A DNA stretch of 64,000 bases from Clostridia bacterium. Lineage in GTDB: Bacteria > Bacillota > Clostridia > Oscillospirales > CAG-272. Location of the stretch: positions 1-64,000 of the forward strand of contig JAFUQQ010000006.1 of NCBI GenBank assembly GCA_017472285.1, read 5' to 3'. Position numbers and translations under genes: made by a program. Positions 33,560 to 42,259 of this stretch are shown here, one piece after another. The first letter of the stretch is position 1; each line of letters opens with the position of its first letter. The notes under the pieces were generated by a model. It was not told the DNA's origin. It saw only the letters and a list, made by a program, of their open reading frames with translations, and made no database searches.

Positions 33560-33949
33560 ACTTTTGCTTTCCTTCGTACTTAGTTTTCCTTGATTTCAGT
33601 TTATAAAAGAATATCATAAGAATGTTAAAAATTCTACCATTGGCCATAAGAAACGTCCGAACAGCTAGCAAAGCCACTGAAAACAGTCAAGGATCGAGAT
33701 AAACAGATCCGCTGCCTTTGACAATTTTCTGTGTCCTTACTGTCGTTTCCGTTCCCTGTATGGACTTGAAATTATGGATAGCGAGATTATACTCCGTCCT
33801 TCAAAAATGCCGTCCTACTGCGAAAGAAACAAAAAATGAACACAAAAACAGAGTGTACCACAATTCTTGCAGTACACGCTGTTCTTTTGCGACTGTATAA
33901 GTTTTCTTATTAGGAACTCCCGTAGGTTCGCCCGTTTTTACATTATACA
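33560..33949. other. Gene-free stretch with a possible coding remnant
   Basis: No complete gene is seen. On the plus strand 33681-33839 is open without a start and reads DNFLCPYCRFRSLYGLEI, then ILRPSKMPSYCERNKK, which might be the tail of a zinc-ribbon protein. A hairpin AACAG-AGTGTAC/GTACACGCTGTT (33847-33882) followed by CTTTTG is terminator-like. The stretch probably belongs to the same inserted segment as the phosphotransferase. Confidence 0.45.
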
Positions 33950-34618
33950 TTATATCAAAGCACGAAGTTTATCGGAAACAAAGCTATACGCATCCTGTAC
34001 GCCATATTTTGTCAATCGGCCGAAAGCAACGGCTGTTGCGGCAAGACCTGTGGAAACAGGCATTTTCGTCTGAAAATCATCACCCGTCCAAACGTTTGCA
34101 GCGGGATACGCATTGGAACTGCCTTCAAAAATCATATAAGGATTGCATTTTTTCTCTAAATTCTGCAAAGAATGGAAACCACCGAATTCGATATTCTGAA
34201 AACCCGCAAGACCGAGCAGATCACCAACAAATTCCACGCAGGTATATGCGTTGCGGATACGGATACGCTGATGCAAAGGTGTGACGGCGGCGGAATAATA
34301 ATTATATACGTATTTCTCGGATTCTCCGAGCATTTTCTGAACGTATTTTTTCAGGATATCATATTTTTTATCCGAAATGGCAAGACGGCAAACTTTAATA
34401 TCGGAAAAATCGCCTTTCCATTCATATCGGCAAAACGATTCACGAACAAATCCTCCAAAGAACGGCGTATTGGCATGATGACGCGAAAATGTATACATAT
34501 CGGAAAGGTCTTCATCAAAACTGAGCGCAACGTGATTGTAACGGTTATTCAACATATGACGGATAAAAGAACCGGTTCTATAAGGGGTTGCCGAAAAAAG
34601 AATATATATGTATTTCAT
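33950..34618 (-). CDS. Permuted papain-like (YiiX/C92-type) amidase or peptidase, 222 aa
   Basis: The catalytic order is histidine first, cysteine later, as in circularly permuted NlpC/P60 enzymes. NHVALSFDEDL near residues 28-38 holds the histidine and YTCVEFVGDLLGL near 124-136 holds the cysteine. The opening KYIYILFSATPYRTGSFIRH is typical of the YiiX/C92 group. There is no signal peptide, so the target is probably inside the cell or reached after lysis; amidase, peptidase or thioesterase activity is possible. It is divergent from the dehydrogenase gene at 34776. Confidence 0.75.
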   Translation of the reverse strand: MKYIYILFSATPYRTGSFIRHMLNNRYNHVALSFDEDLSDMYTFSRHHANTPFFGGFVRESFCRYEWKGDFSDIKVCRLAISDKKYDILKKYVQKMLGESEKYVYNYYSAAVTPLHQRIRIRNAYTCVEFVGDLLGLAGFQNIEFGGFHSLQNLEKKCNPYMIFEGSSNAYPAANVWTGDDFQTKMPVSTGLAATAVAFGRLTKYGVQDAYSFVSDKLRALI

Positions 34619-34712
34619 ACGATCGCATTCTCCTTAAAAACATACTTTTAATTACTATCTTTTTAATTATATCATAAAATTTCTTATTTTTCAATATTTT
34701 TGCAAAAAAGTA

Positions 34713-34741
34713 TTTAACATTTCTTAAAAAAGTGATATAAT
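34713..34741 (+). promoter_or_regulatory. Promoter of the 34776 operon
   Basis: TTTAAC at 34713-34718, 17 bp, TATAAT at 34736-34741. Confidence 0.65.
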
Positions 34742-34775
34742 CTTTATACATTCTTTTTATGAAAGGAATTTTATC

Positions 34776-35723
34776 ATGAAAATTACCGTTCTTGACCGCT
34801 GCACCATCACAACGGGTGATGTTTCTCTTGCACCTCTGGATGCTGTCGGCGAAGTTACTTATTATGATCTTTTACCGCACGAACAGATCGCAGATGCGAT
34901 CGCAGACAGCGATGCCGTGATCGTCAACAAAGCACGTATCACCGACGAGATCATGGAACAATGCAAAAACCTCCGTTTCATCGGACTTTTTGCGACGGGA
35001 TATAATAATATTGATACGAAAGCTGCTGCAAAACGTGGAATTGTCGTTTGTAATGTTCCCGGGTATTCGACCGATTCCGTTGCGCAACATACGTTTGCCT
35101 TGATGTTACATTTCGCAAGCCGTGCGGATGATTACGCGGCATCCGTTGCAAACGGAGATTGGGCAAACGCAAAAGCATTTTCCTATCTTGCCTTTCCGAC
35201 GAGCGAACTTTGCGGAAAAACGCTTGCGATCTTTGGTTTCGGTACGATCGGAAAAGCCGTGGCAAAAATTGGACAAGCCTTCGGCATGAAGGTCATTGCT
35301 TCCGTGCGCCGTCCGCAAAGCTATGACGGAGTGGAATTCGTAAGCGTGGATGAATTGTTTGCGAGAGCGGATTATCTTTCGCTGCATTGTCCGTTGACAG
35401 AAGAAACACAGCATTTTGTCAACCGTGATACACTTGCCAAGATGAAACCCTCTGCCGTTATCATCAATACCGCACGCGGCGGCGTGATCGAAGAAGAAGC
35501 CCTCACAGAAGCACTCAACAGCGGAATGATACGCGGTGCGGGCATTGACGTTCTCGATACCGAACCGATGCGTCCGAATCATCCGTATCTCACAGCGAAA
35601 AATTGCTATATCACACCCCACGTCGCATGGGCATCCATCGAAGCAAGATCAAGACTGATCGGTCTTGTCGCGGAAAATCTGAAGGCTTTTCAGAACGGAA
35701 AGCCGATCAATCAAGTCAATTGA
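34776..35723 (+). CDS. D-2-hydroxyacid dehydrogenase (hydroxypyruvate/glycerate type), 315 aa
   Basis: The N- and C-terminal substrate domain surrounds a Rossmann NAD domain at about 105-290 with FGFGTIGKAVAKI. Catalytic residues are visible: arginine in INTARGGVI, glutamate in LDTEPM and histidine in TPHVAWAS. These enzymes interconvert 2-keto acids and D-2-hydroxy acids using NAD(P)H; the PHVAW signature is usual in the hydroxypyruvate/glycerate group. AAAGGA precedes the ATG. The SGNH hydrolase gene follows after 12 bp and is likely co-transcribed. Confidence 0.9.
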   Translation: MKITVLDRCTITTGDVSLAPLDAVGEVTYYDLLPHEQIADAIADSDAVIVNKARITDEIMEQCKNLRFIGLFATGYNNIDTKAAAKRGIVVCNVPGYSTDSVAQHTFALMLHFASRADDYAASVANGDWANAKAFSYLAFPTSELCGKTLAIFGFGTIGKAVAKIGQAFGMKVIASVRRPQSYDGVEFVSVDELFARADYLSLHCPLTEETQHFVNRDTLAKMKPSAVIINTARGGVIEEEALTEALNSGMIRGAGIDVLDTEPMRPNHPYLTAKNCYITPHVAWASIEARSRLIGLVAENLKAFQNGKPINQVN

Positions 35724-35735
35724 GAGGTAAATACA

Positions 35736-36815
35736 ATGTTGAATAATACGGTCTATCGACTCAGAAAAGAAAAAAAGCTGACCGTCGGCTATTTCGGCGG
35801 TTCGATCACGGAAGGCGCGGGCGCAACCTCATGGGATCACACCTCATGGAGAGGACTCATCAATAAACATCTGAAAGAAACGTATCCCGACGTGGAATTT
35901 AAGGAAGTTATGGCGGCAATCGGCGGCACAGGCACGGATTTCGGTCTCTGCCGCTGTCAGCACGATCTGCTTTCGGGCAAACCCGATCTTGTTTTCATTG
36001 AATTTGCAGTGAATGACAGCGGATTGGAGCTTACTGAACAAATGCCCTGTTATGAAAACTGCTTGCGCCAGATCCTTTCGTATGATGATACCGTGGATAT
36101 CATTTGCGTTTTCACGATCACCAAAGCATTGGAGAAAAAATTGCTTGAAACAGGCGCATTTTCTTCCCGTTCCATTCAATCCACCCTTGCACATCATTAC
36201 GGACTGCCGACCGTGGATCTTGGCGAACATATTCGTATTGCCGTTGCAAACGCAGGCGGTGATTGGCTCAAATATACAACAGATGAAACACATCCGAATG
36301 ATGACGGTTATATCGTTTACACAAACGTCATGAAAAAGGCACTTGCAAGACTTCTTGACGGTGAAACACCAGAAGCACTCATCCATCACGAGATTCCCCG
36401 TCAGCTTTCGCATGAAACGCTCGTAAATGGCAGAATGATCGAGCTTAGCGAATGTGAAGACACGCTTTCGGGCTTTACATTTATTAATAAGCCTTTTAAA
36501 AGACGTTTCCCGCATTATTATAAAGCAAACGGCATCGGCAGTACCATTGATTATACCTTTGAAGGCACGGGATTCGGTCTTTATTGGTTGATGGATAACA
36601 ACAGCGGTTGTATTTCTGTTACGCTTGACAGCAAAGAAACGAAAGTCCTTTCCGCATGGGATGATTACTGCAAATCCTTTAGCCGTGCGGGTTACGTTTT
36701 CCCTTTCAAAAATCTTGAGAATACGAAACATACTGTCCATATCCGTGTGATCGATGAAAAAAATCCCGAAAGCAAGGGCAATGATATTGCGATCTATGCG
36801 TTTTTATTGGTCTGA
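35736..36815 (+). CDS. SGNH/GDSL-family hydrolase, 359 aa
   Basis: The SGNH blocks are in order: the nucleophile serine in YFGGSITEGAGAT at about residue 24, a glycine in IGGTGTDFG, asparagine in IEFAVNDSG, and the D-x-x-H in TDETHPNDDGY at about residue 185. The last 130 residues form a beta-rich accessory domain like those in acetyl-xylan or carbohydrate esterases. No signal peptide, so it probably works on imported acylated sugars. GAGG lies just before the ATG. Second gene of the 34776 operon. Confidence 0.88.
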   Translation: MLNNTVYRLRKEKKLTVGYFGGSITEGAGATSWDHTSWRGLINKHLKETYPDVEFKEVMAAIGGTGTDFGLCRCQHDLLSGKPDLVFIEFAVNDSGLELTEQMPCYENCLRQILSYDDTVDIICVFTITKALEKKLLETGAFSSRSIQSTLAHHYGLPTVDLGEHIRIAVANAGGDWLKYTTDETHPNDDGYIVYTNVMKKALARLLDGETPEALIHHEIPRQLSHETLVNGRMIELSECEDTLSGFTFINKPFKRRFPHYYKANGIGSTIDYTFEGTGFGLYWLMDNNSGCISVTLDSKETKVLSAWDDYCKSFSRAGYVFPFKNLENTKHTVHIRVIDEKNPESKGNDIAIYAFLLV

Positions 36816-36861
36816 TAAAGTAACAAAATGCGACCATAATGTTTCATACCGATAAAACGGA

Positions 36862-36890
36862 TTGACAAAATTTGTTTTTTCGGGTATAAT
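36862..36890 (+). promoter_or_regulatory. Consensus promoter of the DegV-family gene
   Basis: TTGACA at 36862-36867, 17 bp, TATAAT at 36885-36890. Both hexamers are perfect, so strong expression is expected. Confidence 0.9.
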
Positions 36891-36950
36891 ATATTTGATA
36901 CTATATAGGAAAAATATGCGGGGGCTCCCGCAAAAGAAAGGATTTTAATT

Positions 36951-37838
36951 ATGGCAGATTACATCCTCAGCGGTTGTTCCACCGCAGACCTTACCGAAGC
37001 GCAATTCAATAAGAAAAATATCAAATATGCTTGCTTCCATTATATGCTCGACGGCGTTGATTATATCGACGATCTCGGCAAAACCATGCCTCTCGATAAA
37101 TTCTATGAAGCTATGCAGAACGGCGCGGAAACCAAAACCTCTCAGATCACAGCGGGCGAATTCGTAGCGCATTTCACACCTTTCCTCGAAGAAGGAAAAG
37201 ATATCATCCACGTTTGTCTTTCCTCCGGTATTTCAGGCACGGTAAACTCCGCAAACGTCGCAAAAGATGAATTACAGGAAAAATATCCCGACAGAAAAAT
37301 CTATATCGTTGACTCCCTCGGCGCATCCGCTGGTTACGGTCTTCTGCTTGATAAGATGGCTGACCTGCGCGATGAAGGTTATACCATCGACGAACTTTAC
37401 GCTTGGGTAGAAGAAAATAAGCTCAATATGCATTATTGGTTCTTCTCCACGGACCTTACCTTCTTCGTTAAGGGTGGCAGAATCTCCAAGGCTTCCGGCT
37501 GGTTCGGCACGATCCTCCAGATCTGTCCTCTCATGAATGTGGATAACAACGGTAAACTCATTCCCAGAGAAAAGATCCGCACAAAACCGAAGGTCATTCA
37601 GGCGATCGTGGGTAAAATGGTCGAACACGCACAGGGCGGCACGGAATACAATGATAAGTGTTACATCACACATTCCGGACGTTTCGAGGATGCCAAAGCA
37701 GTTGCGGCTCTCATCAACGAAAAGATCCCCGGCACAAAAGGCAAGATCGTTATCAATAATATCGGTACGACCATCGGCAGCCATACAGGTCCCGGAACCG
37801 TCGCAGTCTTCTTCTGGGGCGATAAGAGAGAAAATTAA
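36951..37838 (+). CDS. DegV-family fatty-acid-binding protein, 295 aa
   Basis: The DegV fold is recognised from ETKTSQITAGEF, LSSGISGTVNSAN, DSLGASAGYGLLL, FVKGGRISKASGW and the final GSHTGPGTVAVFFWG. Members bind a fatty acid in a deep pocket and, in Gram-positive bacteria, hand fatty acids to the FakA kinase. No FakA-like gene is in this window. AAAGGA precedes the ATG, behind a perfect promoter. Confidence 0.92.
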   Translation: MADYILSGCSTADLTEAQFNKKNIKYACFHYMLDGVDYIDDLGKTMPLDKFYEAMQNGAETKTSQITAGEFVAHFTPFLEEGKDIIHVCLSSGISGTVNSANVAKDELQEKYPDRKIYIVDSLGASAGYGLLLDKMADLRDEGYTIDELYAWVEENKLNMHYWFFSTDLTFFVKGGRISKASGWFGTILQICPLMNVDNNGKLIPREKIRTKPKVIQAIVGKMVEHAQGGTEYNDKCYITHSGRFEDAKAVAALINEKIPGTKGKIVINNIGTTIGSHTGPGTVAVFFWGDKREN

Positions 37839-37915
37839 GCGGACAACGTCCGCAGGAAAATTCTCGCCTATCGTCTTGCATCCGCATCGAATTTAAAACC
37901 AAACGGCGAGGTTTC
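37839..37915. repeat. Dispersed repeat copy E, same family as the copy at 13935
   Basis: GCGGACAACGTCCGC forms a hairpin, then TTCTCGCCTATC (identical in copy C), GCATCCGCAT and CGGCGAGGT. CTCGCC and GGCGAG can pair. The GAGG arm doubles as the ribosome site of the next gene, so pairing could control its translation. The GAGCAATTTCC half present in the other copies is missing. Confidence 0.6.
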
Positions 37916-37917
37916 AA

Positions 37918-38685
37918 TTGAAAAAAATTCCGAAAAATAAAAAAATACAAACGGTTATTTTGGGCGGACGTGAGATCACCTATGAATGTACGCGAAAAAA
38001 GGTCAAAAACATAAATCTTCGCGTACATTCGGACGGAAAACTTTTCGTTTCCGCCCCCTTTTTCGTTTCGGATCAGCAGATCGATGCTGTTTTGACGGAA
38101 AAGAAGGATTTTATTTTGCGCGCGCTTGCCCGTTTTGCCGAAGCGGAGAAAAACAAGCCGATGCCATTTTCCTTTGCCGACGGAGAAAAAATTTCTCTTT
38201 TCGGGAAAGAATACCGTCTGTATTTCACAGAAGAAAAATGTCGTTCATTTGCAGAAAACGACACCCTTATTCTATTCGTGCGCGACAAAAAAGACACGGA
38301 AATGAAGCGCAAAGCACTCAAAACGTATGCCGAAAACGAGCTTCGCTTGCTTCTCGATTCCCTTTGCGCCGATATCTATCCGCTTTTTGAAAAAGCAACG
38401 CCGATGCCCGAGATCAAGCTCCGCCTGATGCGTGCCCGTTGGGGAAGCTGTGCACCGAAGAAAGCTGTGCTCACCTTTAATACCAATCTTGCTTTTTATC
38501 CCATTTCCTGTATTGAATACGTTGTCATGCATGAGTTCACGCATTTTCTCCATGCGAATCACTCAAAAGCGTTCTACAATGCGCTCGCGGAAAAAATGCC
38601 CGATTGGAAGGAACGCAAGACAGGGCTCAACGCCGTACCGATGGTGGATATTTTAAGTAAAGATACGAAGGGAGATGCTTTTTAA
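37918..38685 (+). CDS. YgjP/DUF45-type zinc metalloprotease, 255 aa
   Basis: The C-terminal domain has the zinc motif VVMHEFTHFLHANHSKAF (H-E-x-x-H, third ligand in the following helix) and the usual RARWGSCAPKKAVLTFNTNL before it. Homologues are called YgjP-like or SprT-like metal-dependent hydrolases, often near restriction systems, but the role is unsettled. The start is TTG at 37918 with GAGG 6 bp upstream. The last codons (GDAF, stop) lie inside a palindromic repeat, so the C-terminus may have been changed by repeat insertion. Confidence 0.88.
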   Translation: MKKIPKNKKIQTVILGGREITYECTRKKVKNINLRVHSDGKLFVSAPFFVSDQQIDAVLTEKKDFILRALARFAEAEKNKPMPFSFADGEKISLFGKEYRLYFTEEKCRSFAENDTLILFVRDKKDTEMKRKALKTYAENELRLLLDSLCADIYPLFEKATPMPEIKLRLMRARWGSCAPKKAVLTFNTNLAFYPISCIEYVVMHEFTHFLHANHSKAFYNALAEKMPDWKERKTGLNAVPMVDILSKDTKGDAF

Positions 38686-38774
38686 AAAAAGCACCTCCCT
38701 AAAACCCTCCGCAAAAACTTTTATAATGAGAAAGCGTACCCGATTCTGACCAAGCAGCAGATTGGGTACGCTTT
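38670..38774. repeat. MITE-like palindrome end plus terminator
   Basis: GGGAGATGCTTTTT and AAAAAAAGCACCTCCC (38670-38699) form the palindrome also found at 44773, followed by CCCTCCGCAAAAACTTTTATA. A separate hairpin AAAGCGTACCC/GGGTACGCTTT (38731-38774) with flanking A- and T-runs ends transcripts from both sides. Confidence 0.75.
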
Positions 38775-38810
38775 TATTTTGGTTATTGATAGTTGATTTT
38801 AATTTCCCCA

Positions 38811-39356
38811 CTATTTATCGGAAAGCGCATCTGCCTTTTCATCAGAAATTTCCGATTCTTCCACCGTTGCGACACCGTTTTTGACGGAAATATCCATCTG
38901 AAGAAAAAAATCGAGATAATAGATCGTTCTTTCGTAATCACAAGGCTCGGCGGCATTGACGTAGGCGATCAATGCTTCTGCCGCTTGTTTCGCAAAACCG
39001 TCTTGCTCGGGAGCACCGATATGAAACATACCGACGTTATAGACCTCAAGGATCACGCTTTTTTTATCAGCATCTGTCGCTTTAATAATATAAGAGATGG
39101 AATTTTCAGAATTTTCACTCTGATACCACGGCTCACCGAAAACTGCACGCAGTTTTCCTTCCAGAATTGCCGTTTCCTCTGTGGTCATTACTTCCTGATT
39201 GCCGAAATCCATAAAATAACTGCTACCCTGTATAAGACTGTTATCCTGTAAAGATTCAAATTTAAAATTCATAGCATTTTCCTTTCCGCTGTCTGCACCT
39301 CCTGCAAACAAGAATACCGCACAAAATATGACTATCAAAATACGGTTAATTTTCAT
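38811..39356 (-). CDS. Putative secreted protein, 181 aa
   Basis: Read from the ATG at 39356, which overlaps the SIS-domain gene by 11 bp, the protein opens with a signal-like stretch (KINRILIVIFCAVFLFAGGA) without a lipobox cysteine. The rest is an alpha/beta domain of about 150 residues with no motif I recognise, ending in a Glu/Asp-rich tail. A second start at 39272 has the better ribosome site (GGAAAGGA, 8 bp upstream) and would give a cytosolic protein of 153 residues. It is the last gene of the TetR-acyltransferase-ROK-SIS operon. The choice of start decides its location and remains open. Confidence 0.55.
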   Translation of the reverse strand: MKINRILIVIFCAVFLFAGGADSGKENAMNFKFESLQDNSLIQGSSYFMDFGNQEVMTTEETAILEGKLRAVFGEPWYQSENSENSISYIIKATDADKKSVILEVYNVGMFHIGAPEQDGFAKQAAEALIAYVNAAEPCDYERTIYYLDFFLQMDISVKNGVATVEESEISDEKADALSDK

Positions 39357-39993
39357 CTGCACCAAAAATTCTTTCTTCCATCTCCGCGCAGAGATAATGG
39401 TAAACGGGCAGATGCAATTCCTGAACCTTGAAGGTTTCCGTTTCAGGAACACGGATCGCCACCGTTGCAAATGTAGACGATTTGCTTTCCTTGGCACCCG
39501 TAAGTGCAATGCTCTTAACGCCCATCGCTTTTGCGGCTTTCATCGCATTTACGACGTTTTTGGAGTTGCCCGAAGTGGAAATACCGATCAAAAGGTCGTT
39601 TTTCTGAGCGCAGGCAAAAACCTGCTGTGCATAAATATAATCCGCATCCACATCGTTTGCGTAAGCCGTCAGAAGTCCCGTCGCACCATCAAGAGCCATT
39701 GCGGGAATACCTCTTTGCATACGAGAGGCAAAATTTTCCGCATCTTCCGCACCGAGTGCCGTTTCAAACGTATTTTTCTGTTCCGCAGTCATCGGACGGC
39801 GAAGCAAAAAGCCTTTCATGAGTTCACCGACGATATGCTGTGCGTCCGCACAAGAACCACCGTTACCACAAACCATAATTTTGCCGCCGTTCTCATAAGT
39901 CTCCAACATCAATTTCAATGCATCAAGCAAATCTTCTTTGCAAAATACCAAAGAAGGATATCTTATAAGAAGTTCTTCCATTTTATTCATCAT
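39346..39993 (-). CDS. SIS-domain sugar-phosphate isomerase, GmhA-like, 215 aa
   Basis: The SIS domain is shown by CGNGGSCADAQHIVGELMKGF and GISTSGNSKNVVNAMKAAKA, which bind a sugar phosphate. The same motifs occur in D-sedoheptulose-7-phosphate isomerase (GmhA), together with the inserted segment (about residues 70-105) and the C-terminal histidine/glutamate helix VQELHLPVYHYLCAEMEE. Heptose or a related phosphosugar is the likely substrate. The gene starts 12 bp after the ROK kinase gene, so kinase and isomerase probably act on the same sugar. Confidence 0.82.
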   Translation of the reverse strand: MMNKMEELLIRYPSLVFCKEDLLDALKLMLETYENGGKIMVCGNGGSCADAQHIVGELMKGFLLRRPMTAEQKNTFETALGAEDAENFASRMQRGIPAMALDGATGLLTAYANDVDADYIYAQQVFACAQKNDLLIGISTSGNSKNVVNAMKAAKAMGVKSIALTGAKESKSSTFATVAIRVPETETFKVQELHLPVYHYLCAEMEERIFGADEN

Positions 39994-40005
39994 ATCCGTT
40001 TCCTT

Positions 40006-40926
40006 TCAACTGTTATCCGCAACCGCAAGCGCGGCATAATCTCCGATACTGTCCCCGAGCGCCGCAGGAACGATCCGGCACGTTTCATACGAAAAGGCAA
40101 GTGCTTCCCTTTTCAGCGTTTTTTCCATATGAGGCCGCAAAAGTGTTTCCGCACGGGCAAAAATACTACCAATGACAATCCGTTCAGGATTCAGAATATC
40201 CACAAGCACCGCAAGTCCCCGTCCGAGCGTTTCCCCGCAGATACGATACGTTTCCAGCGCAATTTCATCACCCTGATACGCATATTCAGCAAGAATTTTC
40301 GCCGTAATTCCATCAAGTTCGTTGATATTCTTACAATAAGGCAAACTTTCACCCATCTGCAATTTTTCTCTTATAAGCATCTTGCCAAGCTGTGCAATAC
40401 CGCCGCCACTGCAAAATCCTTCAAAAGAGCCCGCTTTGCCGTAACCAACAGGACCGAAATTTGTCATTCTCATATGACCGACCTCTCCCGCCATACCGTT
40501 CGTGCCGCTGTATAATTTTCCGTTCAGAATCAGTCCCGCACCCATGCCCGTGCCAAAAGTCAGAAAGATCATATTTTCCGTACCCTTGCCCGCACCGAAT
40601 TTCCATTCCGCAAGCGCCGAGGCATCCGCATCGTTACAAAGATATACAGGTACTCCAAATTCTTCGGAAAGCATATCCGTGATCGGAATATGATCCCAAC
40701 CGGGAAGATTCGGCGGTGACATAATAATACCTTTTTTACTGTCCAAAGGGCCGCCGCAGCTGATGCCGATGGCATCACATTTGCCCATCTCACGCACAGC
40801 TTTGCGGATATTTTCCATCGTTTCCGCATAATCAGTCGTTGCGAAACGAATCTTCTTTCGGATGCCGCCCTCATCACCGAGAACAACGGCGCATTTCGTA
40901 CCGCCGATATCAATACCGATATTCAT
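40006..40926 (-). CDS. ROK-family sugar kinase, 306 aa
   Basis: The ATP motif GIDIGGTKCAVVL opens the protein; ISCGGPLDSKKG, CNDADASALAEWKFG (with the catalytic aspartate), LTFGTGMGAGLILNG and AGEVGHM follow in ROK order. The usual zinc motif CxCGxxGCxE is absent and replaced by GSFEGFCSGGG. Zinc-free ROK members exist, so activity is still likely; the sugar cannot be named. GGAGGG is close to the ATG. It sits between the acyltransferase and SIS genes with 12-bp gaps, clearly one operon. Confidence 0.85.
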   Translation of the reverse strand: MNIGIDIGGTKCAVVLGDEGGIRKKIRFATTDYAETMENIRKAVREMGKCDAIGISCGGPLDSKKGIIMSPPNLPGWDHIPITDMLSEEFGVPVYLCNDADASALAEWKFGAGKGTENMIFLTFGTGMGAGLILNGKLYSGTNGMAGEVGHMRMTNFGPVGYGKAGSFEGFCSGGGIAQLGKMLIREKLQMGESLPYCKNINELDGITAKILAEYAYQGDEIALETYRICGETLGRGLAVLVDILNPERIVIGSIFARAETLLRPHMEKTLKREALAFSYETCRIVPAALGDSIGDYAALAVADNS

Positions 40927-40938
40927 AAAATCCCTCCG

Positions 40939-42225
40939 TCAAGCCTTGGATCTTCTCGGTTTTTTCGCTTTTTCGATTTTATAAAGCTCCTCCGTTGCAA
41001 GTCTTGTTTTCGCAACGAAATCGCCCTCACATTTCGGGAAACAATAATAAAGCGTTTTGGAGTCACCGATACAGATTACATCCCCGATCTCATACCAATA
41101 AAAATCCGAATATACGCTGTAAGAAGCAATTGCCGCTTGTTTATATTCCAATTTACCGTCACAACCGACCAGATGGAAACCTTCGCAAGAATGATCCAGA
41201 ACACCTTCGCCAACCCGGTAAACGTGCTTGGTATCAAGAAGCATACAGATATCCACGGGAACATTCAGATGATACGTACCGTCAAGCAATTCTTTCTTGA
41301 CACATTCTCTTTCCCATTTATACCAATCGGGAATATGCGTGAAAGCCGCTTCCACATTCTCCGCGCGAAGTGTACCTTCCTCTGTCAATTCATAAGCCGC
41401 ACCGCAATGTTCACAATGAATCCGGATACCTTCCGCCTTCATCTGTCCTTCCGTTTCACAGTGAGGACATTTATAAAGAACACGGTTCAAACCTTCCGCA
41501 CGGAAATCTTCCGTGATCTTGATGCCGTTTTCCTGTTGCCAACGCCAATAGTCAAGATCAAAATTCTTTGCAAGGATCTCATTGAGTTCTTCCGCCGATT
41601 TTTCCTTGATCTCATCGGGAGAAAGGATATATTCCATATCCGCCGTAACTTTCACTTTGCGTCTTTTCAGATTATTATAAAGCGGATTGCGTGAAAAAGA
41701 ACCGTATGTACGGATCATAACGACAGGCACACCGAGCAGCTTCAGACAACCGCCGAGCGTTTCGGGAAGGGGCGTTGCTGTACCGTCAAAGCTGTAACTT
41801 GCTTCGGGATACATCAGAACCGAGCTTTTCAAAGTTTTGAGAGCATAACTCATATCGCGGATGAGATGCAGGTCGGATGCAAATTTATTCGTCGGAATAC
41901 AGCCGATCTTATGCATCAGCCAATCCTTGCCGACAAAACCATCCGATGTGGAAACGATATTAAATGACTTGGGATAAAGAAGTGTTGCCGCGATCTCAAG
42001 ATCAATAAAACTGCAATGATTCATCAGATAAAGACACGGTTCATTCTTACCGAGCTTTTCCATGCCGATCTTATTACAGGAAAAATCCGTCACCGCAAGA
42101 TCGGGAATGGATGCGACACGCATCAGTGTGCGGAAAAACATATTCGGGCGCACAGGTTTACGATGTTTCGCGCGAGGCATCGCCATGACTTCTTCATAAC
42201 TTTTTGGAATCGTTTTCAATTTCAT
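40939..42225 (-). CDS. PlsC-like acyltransferase with zinc ribbon, 428 aa
   Basis: The acyltransferase domain lies at about 45-230. Block I is LMNHCSFIDLE (H-x4-D) at about residue 69; block III is YPEASYSFDG, in which the usual EGT is EAS. A zinc ribbon CPHC...CEHC follows at about 248-270, then a beta-rich domain of 150 residues. Members acylate lyso-lipids or sugars. Similar proteins in Clostridia are encoded next to TetR regulators, as here. AAAGGA lies 11 bp before the ATG. It is the second gene of a five-gene operon. Confidence 0.8.
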   Translation of the reverse strand: MKLKTIPKSYEEVMAMPRAKHRKPVRPNMFFRTLMRVASIPDLAVTDFSCNKIGMEKLGKNEPCLYLMNHCSFIDLEIAATLLYPKSFNIVSTSDGFVGKDWLMHKIGCIPTNKFASDLHLIRDMSYALKTLKSSVLMYPEASYSFDGTATPLPETLGGCLKLLGVPVVMIRTYGSFSRNPLYNNLKRRKVKVTADMEYILSPDEIKEKSAEELNEILAKNFDLDYWRWQQENGIKITEDFRAEGLNRVLYKCPHCETEGQMKAEGIRIHCEHCGAAYELTEEGTLRAENVEAAFTHIPDWYKWERECVKKELLDGTYHLNVPVDICMLLDTKHVYRVGEGVLDHSCEGFHLVGCDGKLEYKQAAIASYSVYSDFYWYEIGDVICIGDSKTLYYCFPKCEGDFVAKTRLATEELYKIEKAKKPRRSKA

Positions 42226-42259
42226 AAAATCGCCATCCTTTTCACTGTCAACATCAAAA

